Positions 63,909 to 64,000 of a stretch of DNA of 64,000 nt are shown piece after piece. The notes under the pieces were generated by a model, which had not been told where the DNA came from, searched no databases, and worked only from the letters and a program-made list of their open reading frames with translations. How positions within the stretch are numbered: position 1 is the stretch's first letter; every line of letters begins with the position of its first letter. This stretch comes from Phycisphaeraceae bacterium (GTDB taxonomy: Bacteria > Planctomycetota > Phycisphaerae > Phycisphaerales > Phycisphaeraceae). The position numbers and the translations under genes are program-made. The stretch covers positions 1 through 64,000 of the forward strand of contig PAIY01000099.1 in NCBI GenBank assembly GCA_002704825.1, in the 5' to 3' direction.

Positions 63909-64000
63909 GTCTTTACCTGTTGTCTGAATGCTTGCATGCTGACACATTCGTTCAGCAACGTCACCCGTGAATTGTTAACGTATTATCATACCGTAATCAG

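Noticed and set aside
1-64000. CRISPR array, prophage or integron
   Set aside because: No regularly spaced direct repeats with unique spacers, no cas, phage structural or integrase genes are found.

Overview
The window reads as a chromosomal segment of a Gram-negative planctomycete, most likely class Phycisphaerae. This is inference from gene content: four H-Xn-DG pseudopilins beside secreted glycosidases, several LacI/IclR regulators, outer-membrane efflux and lipoprotein genes, and the intergenic heptamer-type inverted repeats. No 16S rRNA or universal single-copy marker is present to fix the taxonomy. Coding density is high, G+C is moderate and operons are short.

Layout. 0.2-5.2 kb: housekeeping genes on the + strand, with a MazG-like NTP pyrophosphohydrolase, MurG, a farnesyl-type diphosphate synthase and Dxs (isoprenoid and peptidoglycan lipid-carrier supply). 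5.4-9.6 kb: a minus-strand catabolic cluster of an IclR regulator, SDR dehydrogenase, RraA-like protein, SMP-30 lactonase and, after a terminator, a NodB-type deacetylase. Palindromic candidate IclR sites lie in its promoter region. 9.8-24.1 kb: carbohydrate-depolymerisation loci. One + strand unit (LacI, pseudopilin, clan GH-A hydrolase) converges on a long minus-strand array: LacI, pseudopilin, 1182-residue GH71/GH99-like protein, pseudopilin, two beta-helix proteins and a GH2 enzyme. 24.3-26.1 kb: a single-domain parvulin and a beta-propeller protein. 26.2-34.1 kb: a heavy-metal efflux locus of one or two small Cys/Met-rich ORFs and CusC, CusB and CusA, with unusual extra domains in CusB and CusA. 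34.2-41.3 kb: a second LacI, pseudopilin, GH-A unit, then aldose 1-epimerase and xylulokinase on the minus strand. 41.5-53.9 kb: a lone OppB-type permease, Lgt, RNase R, a YlbF-family protein, a HEAT-repeat protein, a SWIM-SNF2 helicase, a parvulin lipoprotein and a YraN protein. 53.9-61.2 kb: a chemotaxis operon (CheW, two chemoreceptors, CheR), tRNA-Arg(CCU) and a single-domain response regulator. 61.3-64 kb: a Bcr/CflA-type MFS exporter and a secreted lipase-like hydrolase.

How the genes fit together. The central 35 kb reads as plant or algal polysaccharide use: regulators sense a sugar, exported hydrolases and beta-helix proteins attack the polymer, and the SDR, RraA, lactonase, epimerase and xylulokinase genes handle released sugars or sugar acids. 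The feature most worth following is the repeated pairing of a LacI regulator, an orphan pseudopilin and a secreted carbohydrate-active enzyme. It occurs three times, and a fourth pseudopilin heads a beta-helix pair. The rest of a type II secretion or type IV pilus machine is absent here. Other notable points are a chemoreceptor with four tandem ~131-residue helical modules, a chemoreceptor with a CxxCH haem motif, and at least six families of intergenic inverted repeats.
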